From an uncultured Clostridia bacterium (GTDB lineage Bacteria; Bacillota; Clostridia; Oscillospirales; Ruminococcaceae), in contig CANRFM010000007.1 in the NCBI GenBank assembly GCA_947629905.1, forward strand, positions 1-64,000: a DNA stretch of 64,000 bases, given 5' to 3'. The position numbers and the translations under genes were made by a program. Shown here one piece after another: positions 16,585-25,202 of this stretch (positions within the stretch are counted from its first letter, which is position 1; each line of letters starts with the position of its first letter). The notes under the pieces were generated by a model that worked only from the letters and a program-made list of their open reading frames with translations, did no database searches and was not told where the DNA came from.

Positions 16585-16603
16585 TTTCGTCATAATGACG
16601 AAA
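16585..16603. promoter_or_regulatory. 19-bp palindrome upstream of the dtd promoter, possible operator
   Basis: TTTCGTCA-TAA-TGACGAAA is a perfect 8+3+8 palindrome, 14 bp before the -35 hexamer at 16618. Its dimer-site geometry suggests a binding site for a dimeric regulator, which is not identified. Confidence 0.45.
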
Positions 16604-16617
16604 TGTATATAAAACGC

Positions 16618-16646
16618 TTGCAAATTTTATCAATTCACGGTATAAT
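16618..16646 (+). promoter_or_regulatory. sigma-A-like promoter of dtd
   Basis: TTGCAA (16618-16623), a 17-bp spacer and TATAAT (16641-16646) lie about 55 bp before the dtd start. Confidence 0.75.
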
Positions 16647-16702
16647 AACAATAGGAACCATTTGCACCGCTTTTTTCCATATCTGCATACCCGGAGGTAT
16701 TT

Positions 16703-17137
16703 ATGAGAATTGTCGTTCAGCGTGTGACAGAAGGCTCTGTCAGTGTGGGAGACACTGTAATCGGTGAGATCGGCAGGGGTTATGTGGTATTTTTGGGGGT
16801 CGGCGAAAACGATTCAGAAGAGACAGCCTGCCGTCTGGCGGACAAGCTCGTCAAACTTCGCCTGTTTCCTGACGAAACGGGAAAAACGAACCGTTCTTTG
16901 CATGAGGTGGACGGAGAAGTCCTTGTCATCTCGCAGTTTACGCTCTATGCTGACTGTAAAAAGAACCGCCCCAGTTTTTGCCATGCAGGAGAACCGGTGC
17001 TTGCGGAACATCTCTATGAGGTGTTTCTCGAACGGCTCCGGCCGCAGGTGCGCCGTGTGGCACAGGGTGTTTTCGGCGCAGAAATGCAGGTGCGGCTCTG
17101 TAATGATGGTCCGTTCACCATATTCCTTGAAGCATAA
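16703..17137 (+). CDS. dtd: D-aminoacyl-tRNA deacylase
   Basis: This 144-residue enzyme removes D-amino acids mischarged onto tRNA. The sequence begins MRIVVQRVTEGSV and contains the active-site motif SQFTLYADCKKNRPSF (about residues 78-93) and the C-terminal NDGPFTIFLE, which carries the cross-subunit Gly-cis-Pro motif (here GP). Length is normal. GGAGG lies close before the ATG. It has its own promoter and is followed after 12 bp by a small helix-turn-helix gene. Confidence 0.95.
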   Translation: MRIVVQRVTEGSVSVGDTVIGEIGRGYVVFLGVGENDSEETACRLADKLVKLRLFPDETGKTNRSLHEVDGEVLVISQFTLYADCKKNRPSFCHAGEPVLAEHLYEVFLERLRPQVRRVAQGVFGAEMQVRLCNDGPFTIFLEA

Positions 17138-17149
17138 GGAGGGATACCT

Positions 17150-17428
17150 ATGACAAAAATCGACCATCTCGAAAGCTATGACCGCTTTGTGGATGCAATT
17201 AAGCTCAACCTCATCATGTGGCGAAGAAACGGAAATCAGGATCTTTCTGATATTTCCAAGAAGCTTGCTATCTCGGAGCGGACTGTCCGCCGCCGTTTCA
17301 ATAACCCCGGTACACTGACGCTGGAAGAATTGTATGCATGGTGTGAATTGTACGAAAAAGACCCCTGTGAGGTGTTACAGGGTGCATTTGAGACTTCCAG
17401 ACATTCTACAAACGAGAAAAACGACTGA
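17150..17428 (+). CDS. small helix-turn-helix DNA-binding protein
   Basis: This 92-residue protein has a helix-turn-helix of lambda-repressor type in the stretch DLSDISKKLAISERTVRRRF (about residues 27-46), followed by a helical region and a polar tail. No ligand domain is present. GGAGGG precedes the ATG. It is probably cotranscribed with dtd. Targets are unknown; the palindrome at 16585-16603 upstream of dtd is one candidate, which is inference only. Confidence 0.75.
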   Translation: MTKIDHLESYDRFVDAIKLNLIMWRRNGNQDLSDISKKLAISERTVRRRFNNPGTLTLEELYAWCELYEKDPCEVLQGAFETSRHSTNEKND

Positions 17429-17502
17429 ATTATCACAGCTCTGCTGAATAAGACAGACCAATTTCTCCCATACTAACGGTAATTCGCTGTATTGCGGATG
17501 AT

Positions 17503-17535
17503 CCGTGCCGTCTTTGCGGGCGGCACGGTTTTTTT
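17503..17535 (+). terminator. terminator just upstream of the transpeptidase gene
   Basis: The stem CCGTGCCG (17503-17510) / CGGCACGG (17521-17528) is followed by a run of Ts. It ends the dtd-HTH transcript. Because the next start codon is only about 18 bp beyond, it could also act as an attenuator. Confidence 0.8.
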
Positions 17536-17552
17536 ATGGAGGGAGACTGGTT

Positions 17553-19130
17553 ATGTACAGACGACTGATATACACGGGTGTTTTGCTGGTGGTAGGGTTC
17601 ATGGTACTGGTTGCCGTGCTTGCCACGCACATGAAGAACGGCAGCTATACGCAGACGGCGATCCGACAAAGTCAGACGATCCTGACAGCAGGCAGTGCAG
17701 AGGGAACGATCTACGACCGGCATTTCACGCCGCTGGTGAACCGGCACAATGCCTATTATGCTGCCGTATCGACGTCACCGCTGTCACTTGCGGCACTGTA
17801 TCCCCATGTTCTGGAAATGGCTCCCATTGTCAAGGGCATTCAGACGGGCAAACCGTTCCTCTGCCGGGTGGATACACCGGTCATCGACAGCCCGGATGTG
17901 ACGATCCTGACACTGCCGGAACAAACGGCAGAAGCCCCAGCTGCGCTGCATATTGTCGGCTACACAGCCGAGGGAAATGGCGTGACCGGACTGGAGGCGG
18001 ATTATGATGCCCTGCTGCGGGGCACGTCTGCCCCGGCGACTGTCACCTATGCGGTAGATGCAGAGGGGAAAGTGCTGGAGGGGGAGCTGCCTGTCGTCAG
18101 CCCTGCCGAAGAGAGAAAGGACGGCATTGTCACAACGATTGACCGGGACATTCAGCTTCTTTGCGAACGGCAGGAAGTGGAAAAGGGTGCGATCGTTGTC
18201 ATGGATGTCAAGACCGGGGATATTTTAGCAATGGCAAGCTTTCCCACCTACGACCCGGAAAATCTGTCTGCTGCCCTTGATGACCCTGACAGCCCGCTCA
18301 TCAACCGCTGTCTGTATGCCTACAGCGTGGGTTCTATCTTCAAACTGGTGACGTGTGCGGATGCCTATGCAGAGGGGAAAACAGGGTTTCTGGCAGAATG
18401 CACCGGCAAAACGGAAGTCAGGGGGCAGGTGTTCCGCTGTCACGACTGGCGGGGGCATGGGCTGCTTGACATGAAGCGGGCAATGGTCTTTTCCTGCAAC
18501 ACCTATTTTATTGACCTGAGCACAGGGCTTGACCCGGTAAAGATGCGGGAAACAGCGCAGGATCTCGGGTTCGGGACGCAGATCGCCCTTTCGGGGAGCA
18601 TCGTTTCCGCAAGCGGTACGCTGCCGTCTGCGGAGGATCTGGAACTTCCGGCTGAGATGGCGAATTTCTGCTTCGGGCAGGGCAAGCTGACGGCAACACC
18701 CCTGCAAGTCACACAGATGACCTGCGGCATTGCCAATGACGGGGATATGCCCCTTGCCCGGCTAATTGCAGGATATACCACGGACGGCGAAACGGTAGAT
18801 AACAAAAAGCAGCCCATGTATGCCAAGGCACTGCCCCGGAATACTGCCTATTTTTTGCAGGATATGATGATCGCAGCCGTCAACGAGAGTGAAAATTCCA
18901 ATGCCGTTCCCGCCAATGTCTTTGCTGCTGCCAAGACTTCAACGGCGCAGACAGGGCGCTATAACGAGGAGGAAATTGAGCTGTGCCATGCGTGGATCAC
19001 AGGCTATTTTCCCATCGATGCGCCGAAATATGCCGTGACTGTACTTGTGGAGGACGGCGGTTACGGTAACGATGCTGCCGCACCCGTGTTCCGGACAATT
19101 GCGGAGGAAATGACAAAAATGGGAAAATGA
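17553..19130 (+). CDS. penicillin-binding protein, class B-like transpeptidase
   Basis: This 525-residue protein has an N-terminal membrane anchor (about residues 5-25) and a C-terminal transpeptidase domain. The three active-site motifs are SIFK in YSVGSIFKL, SCN in FSCNTYFI, and KTS in AAKTSTAQTG (an uncommon form of KTG). The region before the catalytic domain is short and lacks an obvious PASTA module. Enzymes of this type cross-link peptidoglycan or help elongation or sporulation. The ATG at 17553 follows GGAGGGAG. A terminator hairpin ends just upstream, so its promoter must be readthrough or lie in that short gap. Confidence 0.88.
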   Translation: MYRRLIYTGVLLVVGFMVLVAVLATHMKNGSYTQTAIRQSQTILTAGSAEGTIYDRHFTPLVNRHNAYYAAVSTSPLSLAALYPHVLEMAPIVKGIQTGKPFLCRVDTPVIDSPDVTILTLPEQTAEAPAALHIVGYTAEGNGVTGLEADYDALLRGTSAPATVTYAVDAEGKVLEGELPVVSPAEERKDGIVTTIDRDIQLLCERQEVEKGAIVVMDVKTGDILAMASFPTYDPENLSAALDDPDSPLINRCLYAYSVGSIFKLVTCADAYAEGKTGFLAECTGKTEVRGQVFRCHDWRGHGLLDMKRAMVFSCNTYFIDLSTGLDPVKMRETAQDLGFGTQIALSGSIVSASGTLPSAEDLELPAEMANFCFGQGKLTATPLQVTQMTCGIANDGDMPLARLIAGYTTDGETVDNKKQPMYAKALPRNTAYFLQDMMIAAVNESENSNAVPANVFAAAKTSTAQTGRYNEEEIELCHAWITGYFPIDAPKYAVTVLVEDGGYGNDAAAPVFRTIAEEMTKMGK

Positions 19131-19189
19131 TCAATTGGCAAAGCACTATCCACAAATTAAGCAGAATGAAGCGCATGGATACCGCCATA

Positions 19190-19218
19190 TAAAAAAGCAC
19201 TCGGCAGAAAGCCGAGTG
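19190..19218 (-). terminator. minus-strand terminator of the histidine kinase operon
   Basis: CACTCGGC (19198-19205) pairs with GCCGAGTG (19211-19218). On the minus strand the hairpin is followed by CTTTTTTAT. Confidence 0.75.
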
Positions 19219-19245
19219 TCAGCTTGTAAAAAACCATTTTTCATG

Positions 19246-19277
19246 AAGGCGCTGCAAAAAACAGCGCCTTTCATTTT
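19246..19277 (+). terminator. terminator of the transpeptidase gene
   Basis: AAGGCGCTG (19246-19254) pairs with CAGCGCCTT (19262-19270), followed by TCATTTT. It sits at the very end of the convergent kinase gene. Confidence 0.7.
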
Positions 19278-20632
19278 GCAGGTATTTGAGGTGTTTCCGT
19301 ACCGAGCGGAAACCATAGGGTAATTTCCGTTCCCCGGTCGGGTACACTGTTCAGGATGATCTCCCCGCCATGCAGCAGCATACCATGCTTCACAATGGAA
19401 AGCCCCAGTCCCGTGCCGCCGACCTCTTTGGAATGGCTTTTGTTCACCCGGTAGAACCGTTCAAAAATTCTGCCCTGATCTGCCGGAGGAATGCCGATGC
19501 CGTTGTCCTTCACCCGCACAAAAGCCCTGTCGCCCTCCGTTCCGGTCGTCATGCGGACATACCCGCCCTCCCGGTTGTATTTGATGGCGTTGTCACAGAC
19601 ATTGTAGATGATCTCCTCCAAAAGCCGCCGCATCCCGGAGACCGTGACCTGTTCTCCCTCACAGGAGAGTGTAACATCCTGCTTGGCTGCGTTCAGGGAA
19701 AGGCGGCTTGCTGCCTCCCGGCACAGCCCGAATAGTTCCACCGGTGTGCGTTCTTCCTGCTGACTGCCGTCTGCTTCGAGACGGGAGAGCTTCAGTATGT
19801 CATTCACCAGCAAAATCAGCCGCTGTGCTTCGTGGTAAATATTATCCGCAAAATGGGCAATATCCTTTTCCTGCACCATGCCGTCCCGCATGATCTCCGC
19901 AAAACCGGAAATCGAGGTCAGCGGGGTTTTCAGTTCATGGGAAACATTGGCAGTAAACTCCCGCCGCATGGCATCCTGCTTGCTGTGTTCCTCTTTCAGC
20001 TCGTTCATCTGCCGGTAGATCTGCTGATTCTGCGACATGAGCTGCCGGACAAAGGGCTTCATTTCGTCATAAATGTCCCGGTCGTCCGGATTTTCCACAT
20101 CCAGTGCATGGATCGGCTTCATGATCTTCTCCGAGAACTGTGCAGCGATCAGCATGGACAACACCACCATCAATAAAACCAGCAGCAAGATCGGTGTTGC
20201 CATATTCAGCAGCAGCGCCCAAACCGAATCCTGCTCGATACTGACCTGAATCACGCTCTCCCCGTCCGGCAGCTGTGCCGCACAGGTAAAGCGCCTGTGC
20301 AGCGGACCATCCGGCGCATCGCTCAAACCTGTTCCGCCCGCCAGTGCAGCCCGGAATGCTTCGCCCGCTTCTGCTGTACCCCCGGAAGAAAACTGCACCG
20401 TACCGTCTTTGTCAAATACCGTGATTTCCGTATGCCCTGCATCCGTGAACTGCCCAAGCAGCTCCGTGCCGCTCTCTTCCATCACGGAAATGAGGTTTTC
20501 AGTCTGCTCCTGCACTGCACTGCGGGCTCTGGTCTCCTGATACCGTTCCATCACAAACAGCACCAGCCCGATCGTCAGGACGAATACCAGCATACAAGCC
20601 GTAAAAATGCGCCGTGTCAGTTCATGCTTCAT
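19271..20632 (-). CDS. sensor histidine kinase, PhoR/WalK type
   Basis: This 453-residue kinase has a first membrane segment (about residues 10-28), an extracytoplasmic domain of about 110 residues, and a second membrane segment (about 140-163). A short linker leads to the histidine box FTANVSHELKTPLTSISG, the N box DNAIKYN, and the G motifs VKDNGIGIP and GGTGLGLSIVKH. It probably phosphorylates the regulator encoded directly upstream; the genes overlap by 11 bp. The ATG at 20632 has GAGG 9 bases upstream, while an ATG two codons earlier is too close. The pair resembles PhoPR/WalRK, but the signal is not evident. Confidence 0.92.
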   Translation of the reverse strand: MKHELTRRIFTACMLVFVLTIGLVLFVMERYQETRARSAVQEQTENLISVMEESGTELLGQFTDAGHTEITVFDKDGTVQFSSGGTAEAGEAFRAALAGGTGLSDAPDGPLHRRFTCAAQLPDGESVIQVSIEQDSVWALLLNMATPILLLVLLMVVLSMLIAAQFSEKIMKPIHALDVENPDDRDIYDEMKPFVRQLMSQNQQIYRQMNELKEEHSKQDAMRREFTANVSHELKTPLTSISGFAEIMRDGMVQEKDIAHFADNIYHEAQRLILLVNDILKLSRLEADGSQQEERTPVELFGLCREAASRLSLNAAKQDVTLSCEGEQVTVSGMRRLLEEIIYNVCDNAIKYNREGGYVRMTTGTEGDRAFVRVKDNGIGIPPADQGRIFERFYRVNKSHSKEVGGTGLGLSIVKHGMLLHGGEIILNSVPDRGTEITLWFPLGTETPQIPAK

Positions 20633-21305
20633 GTGCATCGACCTCTAATTTATACCCGATACCCCGGATCGTGCGGATATAGACCCCGGCATTCCCCAAT
20701 TTCTGACGAAGTGTCCGGATGTGAACATCCACCGTCCGGTTCTCCCCGTCAAATTCATAGCCCCACACCTGATCGAGAAACTGTTCCCTCGTCAGTACCA
20801 TATTTTCATGGCGGAGCAGAAGCAGGAGCATCTCAAATTCCTTGCGTGTGAGGATGACATTTTCACCGTTCACCTGCACGATATGGCGTTCCGGGCTGAC
20901 GTATAAGCACCCCACCCGGAAGCCGTCTGTTTCCGCCTCCTGCTGCGTGCGCCGGAGTAAAGCCCGCACCCTTGCGATCAGCTCCATCATGCCGAAAGGC
21001 TTAGGCAGGTAGTCGTCTGCCCCGGAATCGAGACCGATGACCTTGTCATATTCACTGCTGCGGGCAGTGAGCATCATCACCGGAATGCGCTCCGTCCGCT
21101 TGTTCTGCCGGAGTTTCCGGAGTATGGTAAGCCCGTCCTCCTCCGGCAGCATGATGTCCAGTAAAATTAGCTCCGGCAGCTGCTGCTCCATTGCCTGCCA
21201 GAACAGCGACGGCTTCTCAAAGCCCTGTGCTTCCATCGAAGCACCCGACAGCGTATAGACCACCAGTTCCCGGATGCCGTTGTCATCCTCCACAAAATAA
21301 ATCAT
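20622..21305 (-). CDS. OmpR/PhoB-family response regulator
   Basis: This 227-residue regulator has an acidic pocket in MIYFVEDDNG, the phospho-acceptor aspartate in LILLDIMLPEEDG, lysine in DYLPKPFGMMEL, and a C-terminal winged helix with ENRTVDVHIRTLRQKLG. The ATG at 21305 follows GGAGG by five bases. It lies 16 bp after tatD and overlaps the kinase gene, so it belongs to a minus-strand group of LCP-like protein, TatD, regulator and kinase. Confidence 0.93.
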   Translation of the reverse strand: MIYFVEDDNGIRELVVYTLSGASMEAQGFEKPSLFWQAMEQQLPELILLDIMLPEEDGLTILRKLRQNKRTERIPVMMLTARSSEYDKVIGLDSGADDYLPKPFGMMELIARVRALLRRTQQEAETDGFRVGCLYVSPERHIVQVNGENVILTRKEFEMLLLLLRHENMVLTREQFLDQVWGYEFDGENRTVDVHIRTLRQKLGNAGVYIRTIRGIGYKLEVDAHEA

Positions 21306-21321
21306 ACCGTCCTCCGAAGCC

Positions 21322-22089
21322 TCATGCTATGCCGAACAGCCGTTTTCCGTTTGCACAGCAAGTGTCGATCAAAGTCTGCGCATCCGTGCCCCGGATCTCC
21401 GCAGCACGTTCTGCCACGGCTGCGATCATCCTGCTGTCACAGCGCTGTCCCCGGTAGGGAACGGGCGCAAGGTAGGGGCAGTCCGTCTCCAGTACCATTC
21501 TGTCTGCCGGAACACAGGCGACCGCCTCCACAGCTTTCCGGGCATTCGGGAAAGTCAGCACCCCGCCAAAGCCGAGATACAGTCCCAGTCCCACCGCCTC
21601 CCGTGCCGTCTCCTTCGAGCCGCCGAAGCAGTGAATGACCCCTGCCGGACGTTCCTGCCGGAGTATTTCCATCGCATCGCCCATTGCCTCCCGGATGTGA
21701 AGCATGACCGGCAGTCCTAATTTTTTCGCAAGCCGAATCTGCCGGATCAGGACATCCTTCTGCCGTGCCGCATCATAGCCGGGCGTGTGATAGTCCAGTC
21801 CGATCTCCCCGATCGCTTTCACTTTCGGGTGTTCCGCAAGGGCGGCAAGTTCTTCCAGCCAGTTTTCTTGCAGGGTAGCTACATTTTCCGGATGTATCCC
21901 GACCGCACAGTACACGTGCGCAAAACGTTCCGCCAGTGCCGCACACGCTGCCGAATCTGCCACACTGCACCCGGCAAGCATGACAAGCTCCACACCCGCT
22001 TCCGGCAGCCCCGCAAGCAGTGTTTCCCTGTCAGCATCAAACCGTGCATCCGCATAGTGCGAATGCGTGTCGAATATATTTGTATACAT
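21322..22089 (-). CDS. TatD-family metal-dependent deoxyribonuclease/hydrolase
   Basis: This 255-residue protein begins with the metal-binding FDTHSHYADARFD and contains GEIGLDYHTPG, PVMLHIREA, GVIHCFGGS and the closing ETDCPYLAPVPYRGQRCDS. These are the standard TatD motifs, and length matches. TatD proteins have 3'-5' exonuclease activity in quality control. It follows the LCP-like gene by 2 bp without its own clear ribosome-binding site, which suggests translational coupling. Confidence 0.92.
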   Translation of the reverse strand: MYTNIFDTHSHYADARFDADRETLLAGLPEAGVELVMLAGCSVADSAACAALAERFAHVYCAVGIHPENVATLQENWLEELAALAEHPKVKAIGEIGLDYHTPGYDAARQKDVLIRQIRLAKKLGLPVMLHIREAMGDAMEILRQERPAGVIHCFGGSKETAREAVGLGLYLGFGGVLTFPNARKAVEAVACVPADRMVLETDCPYLAPVPYRGQRCDSRMIAAVAERAAEIRGTDAQTLIDTCCANGKRLFGIA

Positions 22090-22091
22090 AA

Positions 22092-23012
22092 TTATTCTGA
22101 AGCAGCCTGTGTTTCCGTGCTGCCGCTGTTTGCAAACAGGTCTTTGACTGAGTTTTTGAAATCCCCGTTGAGCATGAACACATCGTCCTCCTCACCGTTC
22201 TCCCCGGTCGCAATGCGGAAAGAAGCAATGTTGCTGCCGTAAGTGTACATATATTTCAGAGCGCTCTTCTTGTCATTGTAGTCAAGGGATGTGATGTCAG
22301 TTTCCATCATATTGACAAGCGTCTTGAAATTGTTGTCCATAGAATCGATGATACGCTTGTAACCGTCCTGCTCGGATTCCAGTCCTGCCTGATTGACCAT
22401 TTCGGTGATGATGTCCGCAACCATCGGGCTGCGCTCTGTCTCCCCCATCTCAAACAGCGGATAGGTGATGAGCTTTTCCATCTGTCCCGGTCCGAGATAC
22501 TGCGCCTCTGCGCTGTCCGTGAACCCTGCCGTTCCTGCGGGAACCTGATAATACACTCCGGCAAAGATATTGCAGATCTTCTGAAAAGCTGCCGAATTGA
22601 GAATGAGATAGCGGTCTGTGGTAATGCCCGCTTCGCTCTCAATGGCTGCCTCCGCTGCCTGAATACCGCCGTTTTCGTAGAAACCTGCCAGTGTGTCCTG
22701 CCTGCCTTCCACAACGGACAGCATATTAGCCGGGAAGCAGATGAACACCATCTTCTTGTCCGCCGGCATGACCCTTACCGTCAGGAATGTCAGCGGTTCG
22801 GGGTCTGCCGGTTCGTCCAGCACAAACAGCAGTGTCATATTGTCCGCTTCGGTCGGCTTTTTTACGGTGCTGTTCCATTCGATGACATTGATGTCGTTGA
22901 TCCCTAAATTGCGGAAAATGAACATTGCCACCCCGCCGATGAGCAGAATGCCGATCAGCAGTGTGATCAGGAACGGGATCGCCACGTGTCCCTTTTTCTT
23001 TCTTTTTGCCAT
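22092..23012 (-). CDS. LytR-CpsA-Psr (LCP)-like membrane-anchored protein
   Basis: This 306-residue protein has a basic N-terminus (MAKRKKKGH), one membrane segment (about residues 12-33) and an extracytoplasmic domain. The domain resembles LCP proteins in order: NMTLLFVLD, LTVRVMPADKKMVFICFPANM, and a helical middle that contains DRYLILNSAAFQKICN. LCP enzymes attach glycopolymers to peptidoglycan. Some of the conserved arginines that bind pyrophosphate in active LCP enzymes are not obvious, so activity is uncertain. AAGGAGG precedes the ATG. It leads the group with TatD and the two-component pair. Confidence 0.7.
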   Translation of the reverse strand: MAKRKKKGHVAIPFLITLLIGILLIGGVAMFIFRNLGINDINVIEWNSTVKKPTEADNMTLLFVLDEPADPEPLTFLTVRVMPADKKMVFICFPANMLSVVEGRQDTLAGFYENGGIQAAEAAIESEAGITTDRYLILNSAAFQKICNIFAGVYYQVPAGTAGFTDSAEAQYLGPGQMEKLITYPLFEMGETERSPMVADIITEMVNQAGLESEQDGYKRIIDSMDNNFKTLVNMMETDITSLDYNDKKSALKYMYTYGSNIASFRIATGENGEEDDVFMLNGDFKNSVKDLFANSGSTETQAASE

Positions 23013-23115
23013 AATTATCCTCCTTTTCGGCCGCTGCCGGATATGCCGGCATACCCTGATGAAAACAAAGTACAGTACAGGTTTTTCTTTTTCTGCGAAA
23101 GTTTACTTTCCCCAC

Positions 23116-23144
23116 TTGCTTTTTTTGCAAAGAAGTGGTATAAT
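23116..23144 (+). promoter_or_regulatory. orphan sigma-A-like promoter pointing into the SLOG gene
   Basis: TTGCTT (23116-23121), a 17-bp spacer and TATAAT (23139-23144) read on the plus strand, toward the 3' end of the minus-strand SLOG gene. No plus-strand gene follows. It could drive an antisense transcript or be fortuitous. Confidence 0.4.
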
Positions 23145-23168
23145 AGAAAGAGTGCGGTACGGAACAGC

Positions 23169-23753
23169 TCAGAAACCGATACGCTCTACCTGCCAGTCTG
23201 ACGGTTCAGCCAGTGCGCCGCCCGGCAGTACCGGCGTGATGCGGCATCCCGCAAGCCCCCGCTTTATCCCATGCCGATAGGTGAACAGTGACCCGGAACT
23301 GTCTCCGGAGCAGACGGCAAGCACAGCCGTACAGTGGTCGATCATAAAGCTGTTGCGCCGCAGGAATGCCCCACGCATCCAGCTTTTCTGGGGCAGTATG
23401 ATCAGCCTGTCCACGTGCTGCTGCAAGAAGTGCAGCCGTTCCAGACTGTAGCCCGCTTTCCGGAAGAAGGCTTCATAATCCTCTGCGGGCTGGACACCGA
23501 TCACATACAGCGCCGGGTTCGTTTCCCGCAGCCGGAACAGATATTCCGCTGCATAGAAGTCGATCCCGTCCGCAAGCCCGTCAAAAAAATACGTATATCC
23601 CTGTGCAACTGCATAATCTAAATAGTAGTACAGCGTTTTCTTGAGAGATTCGAGCTTCTTGCCGCCGGGCAGCTTTTCCGGGCGGTGTCCGGTAATGCAC
23701 AGTGCATTCATCCGTGAGATGTCACCAAGAAGTGAATGCTGTTCTTCAAACAT
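23169..23753 (-). CDS. SLOG-family (DUF1273/YpsA-like) protein
   Basis: This 194-residue protein contains CITGHRPEKLPGG, FFDGLADGIDFYAAE and the later RRNSFMIDHCTAVLAVCSG, the pattern of the DUF1273/YpsA branch of the SLOG superfamily. These are Rossmann-like folds thought to bind nucleotide-derived ligands. B. subtilis YpsA affects cell division, but the biochemical role is not established. The ATG at 23753 has GGAGG nine bases upstream; an upstream in-frame ATG has no support. A promoter lies at 23789-23817. Confidence 0.82.
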   Translation of the reverse strand: MFEEQHSLLGDISRMNALCITGHRPEKLPGGKKLESLKKTLYYYLDYAVAQGYTYFFDGLADGIDFYAAEYLFRLRETNPALYVIGVQPAEDYEAFFRKAGYSLERLHFLQQHVDRLIILPQKSWMRGAFLRRNSFMIDHCTAVLAVCSGDSSGSLFTYRHGIKRGLAGCRITPVLPGGALAEPSDWQVERIGF

Positions 23754-23788
23754 GGTTTCACCCCTCCAAAACATAGCAGTCAATCCTT

Positions 23789-23817
23789 ATTATACCACAT
23801 CTGCCGCAAAATCACAA
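23789..23817 (-). promoter_or_regulatory. sigma-A-like promoter of the SLOG gene
   Basis: On the minus strand, TTGTGA (23812-23817), a 17-bp spacer and TATAAT (23789-23794) lie about 35 bp before the start codon. Confidence 0.65.
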
Positions 23818-23943
23818 GGGGCAAACCTGAATTTTTTGGAAATTTTTTTGATTCTTTTCCTGTTTGATACCAAATTTTCATTTTTCCCGTTAAAATGGGA
23901 ACAAATACAGCCATTTCAAGTCAGTCAGAAAGAAGGAACTTTC

Positions 23944-25113
23944 ATGCAGTATCGTCAGCGTGCATGGGCAGAGATCTCACTGGATGCCCTTTCCCACAAT
24001 GCCGCCCTCATCCGCAGGCAGCTCCCGGAGCAGATTGGATTCTGCGCCGTCGTCAAGGCAGATGCCTATGGTCACGGTGAAGAACAGGTCTGCCGCCGGC
24101 TCTATGCAGACGGTATCCGGTTCTATGCCGTTTCGAGCTTTGAGGAGGCAGTGCGTGTCAGAAAATGGTGTCCGGAGGGAGACATTCTGATTTTAGGCTA
24201 TACCTCGCCGGAATGTGCCCCCATGCTTGCCGAATGCGGCATCATCCAGACCATAGTGTCCGGCGAATACGCACGGGCGCTGTCGTCCTTTGCGCAGCCG
24301 GGTGCGCCTGTTCGCTGCCATATCAAGCTTGACACAGGCATGGGGCGCATCGGTGTACAGACACAGGAACGTGCCGCCTGTTACTGGGAGCTGGAGAATA
24401 TTTTGGAGCTGCCCGGCTTGCAGGTCGAGGGACTGTTCACACACTTTGCCGCAGCCGATGAGGACGACGAGGAGAGCATCGCCTACACCGAACAGCAGGC
24501 GGAGACCATTCTCCACATCGCCGCCAAACTCCGCAGCAAAGGCGTGAACCTGAAACACGTCCACTGCATGAACAGTGCCGCCGTCTGCTACCATCCGCAG
24601 CCGGAAACCACATTGGCAAGGGTCGGCATCATTCTTTACGGACTGAAGCCGAATGCGGCATTGCCCGCCCTTGCAGGCTTGCAGCCGGTGCTTTCGCTCC
24701 GTTCGAGGATCAGCCACATCAAGACCGTCCCGGCAGGCACGTGCATCAGCTACGGACGCACCTACACGACCAATGAACCCCGGCAGATCGCCACCGTGAC
24801 CATCGGCTATGCGGACGGTTACAGCCGGCTGCTTTCCAACCGGGGAGAGGTGCTTGTCAAGGGCGTACGCTGTCCGATCCGGGGCAGAGTTTGCATGGAT
24901 CAGCTCATGATCGACATCACCGATGCCCCCATGCCGGAAGTCGGTGACGTGGTGACACTCATCGGCACGGACGGAAATGAATGCATCACCGCTGACGATC
25001 TGGCAGGTATGTACGGAACGATCGGCTACGAGGTCGTGTGCGGCATTTCCAAGCGTGTACCCCGTATCTATCTCGAAAACGGACGGCTGGTGCATGAAGA
25101 TCGTTTGTTTTAA
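23944..25113 (+). CDS. alr: alanine racemase
   Basis: This 389-residue fold type III PLP enzyme interconverts L- and D-alanine for peptidoglycan. The PLP lysine is Lys39 in AVVKADAYGHG, and the second catalytic residue is the tyrosine in CISYGRTYT (about residue 263). The C-terminal beta domain has GRVCMDQLMIDI. The ATG at 23944 is supported by AAGGAAC six bases upstream and by alignment of MQYRQRAWAEISLDAL with the family start, although the frame is open for about 100 codons before it. The gene is divergent from the SLOG gene. Confidence 0.96.
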   Translation: MQYRQRAWAEISLDALSHNAALIRRQLPEQIGFCAVVKADAYGHGEEQVCRRLYADGIRFYAVSSFEEAVRVRKWCPEGDILILGYTSPECAPMLAECGIIQTIVSGEYARALSSFAQPGAPVRCHIKLDTGMGRIGVQTQERAACYWELENILELPGLQVEGLFTHFAAADEDDEESIAYTEQQAETILHIAAKLRSKGVNLKHVHCMNSAAVCYHPQPETTLARVGIILYGLKPNAALPALAGLQPVLSLRSRISHIKTVPAGTCISYGRTYTTNEPRQIATVTIGYADGYSRLLSNRGEVLVKGVRCPIRGRVCMDQLMIDITDAPMPEVGDVVTLIGTDGNECITADDLAGMYGTIGYEVVCGISKRVPRIYLENGRLVHEDRLF

Positions 25114-25202
25114 TTTTTGTAACGAATCGGCGGTTCAGGGTACTAAATACATAGACAGAGAATAGCACTGCACGCTGCAGCGTTTGGTATTGGAGGAATT
25201 AC

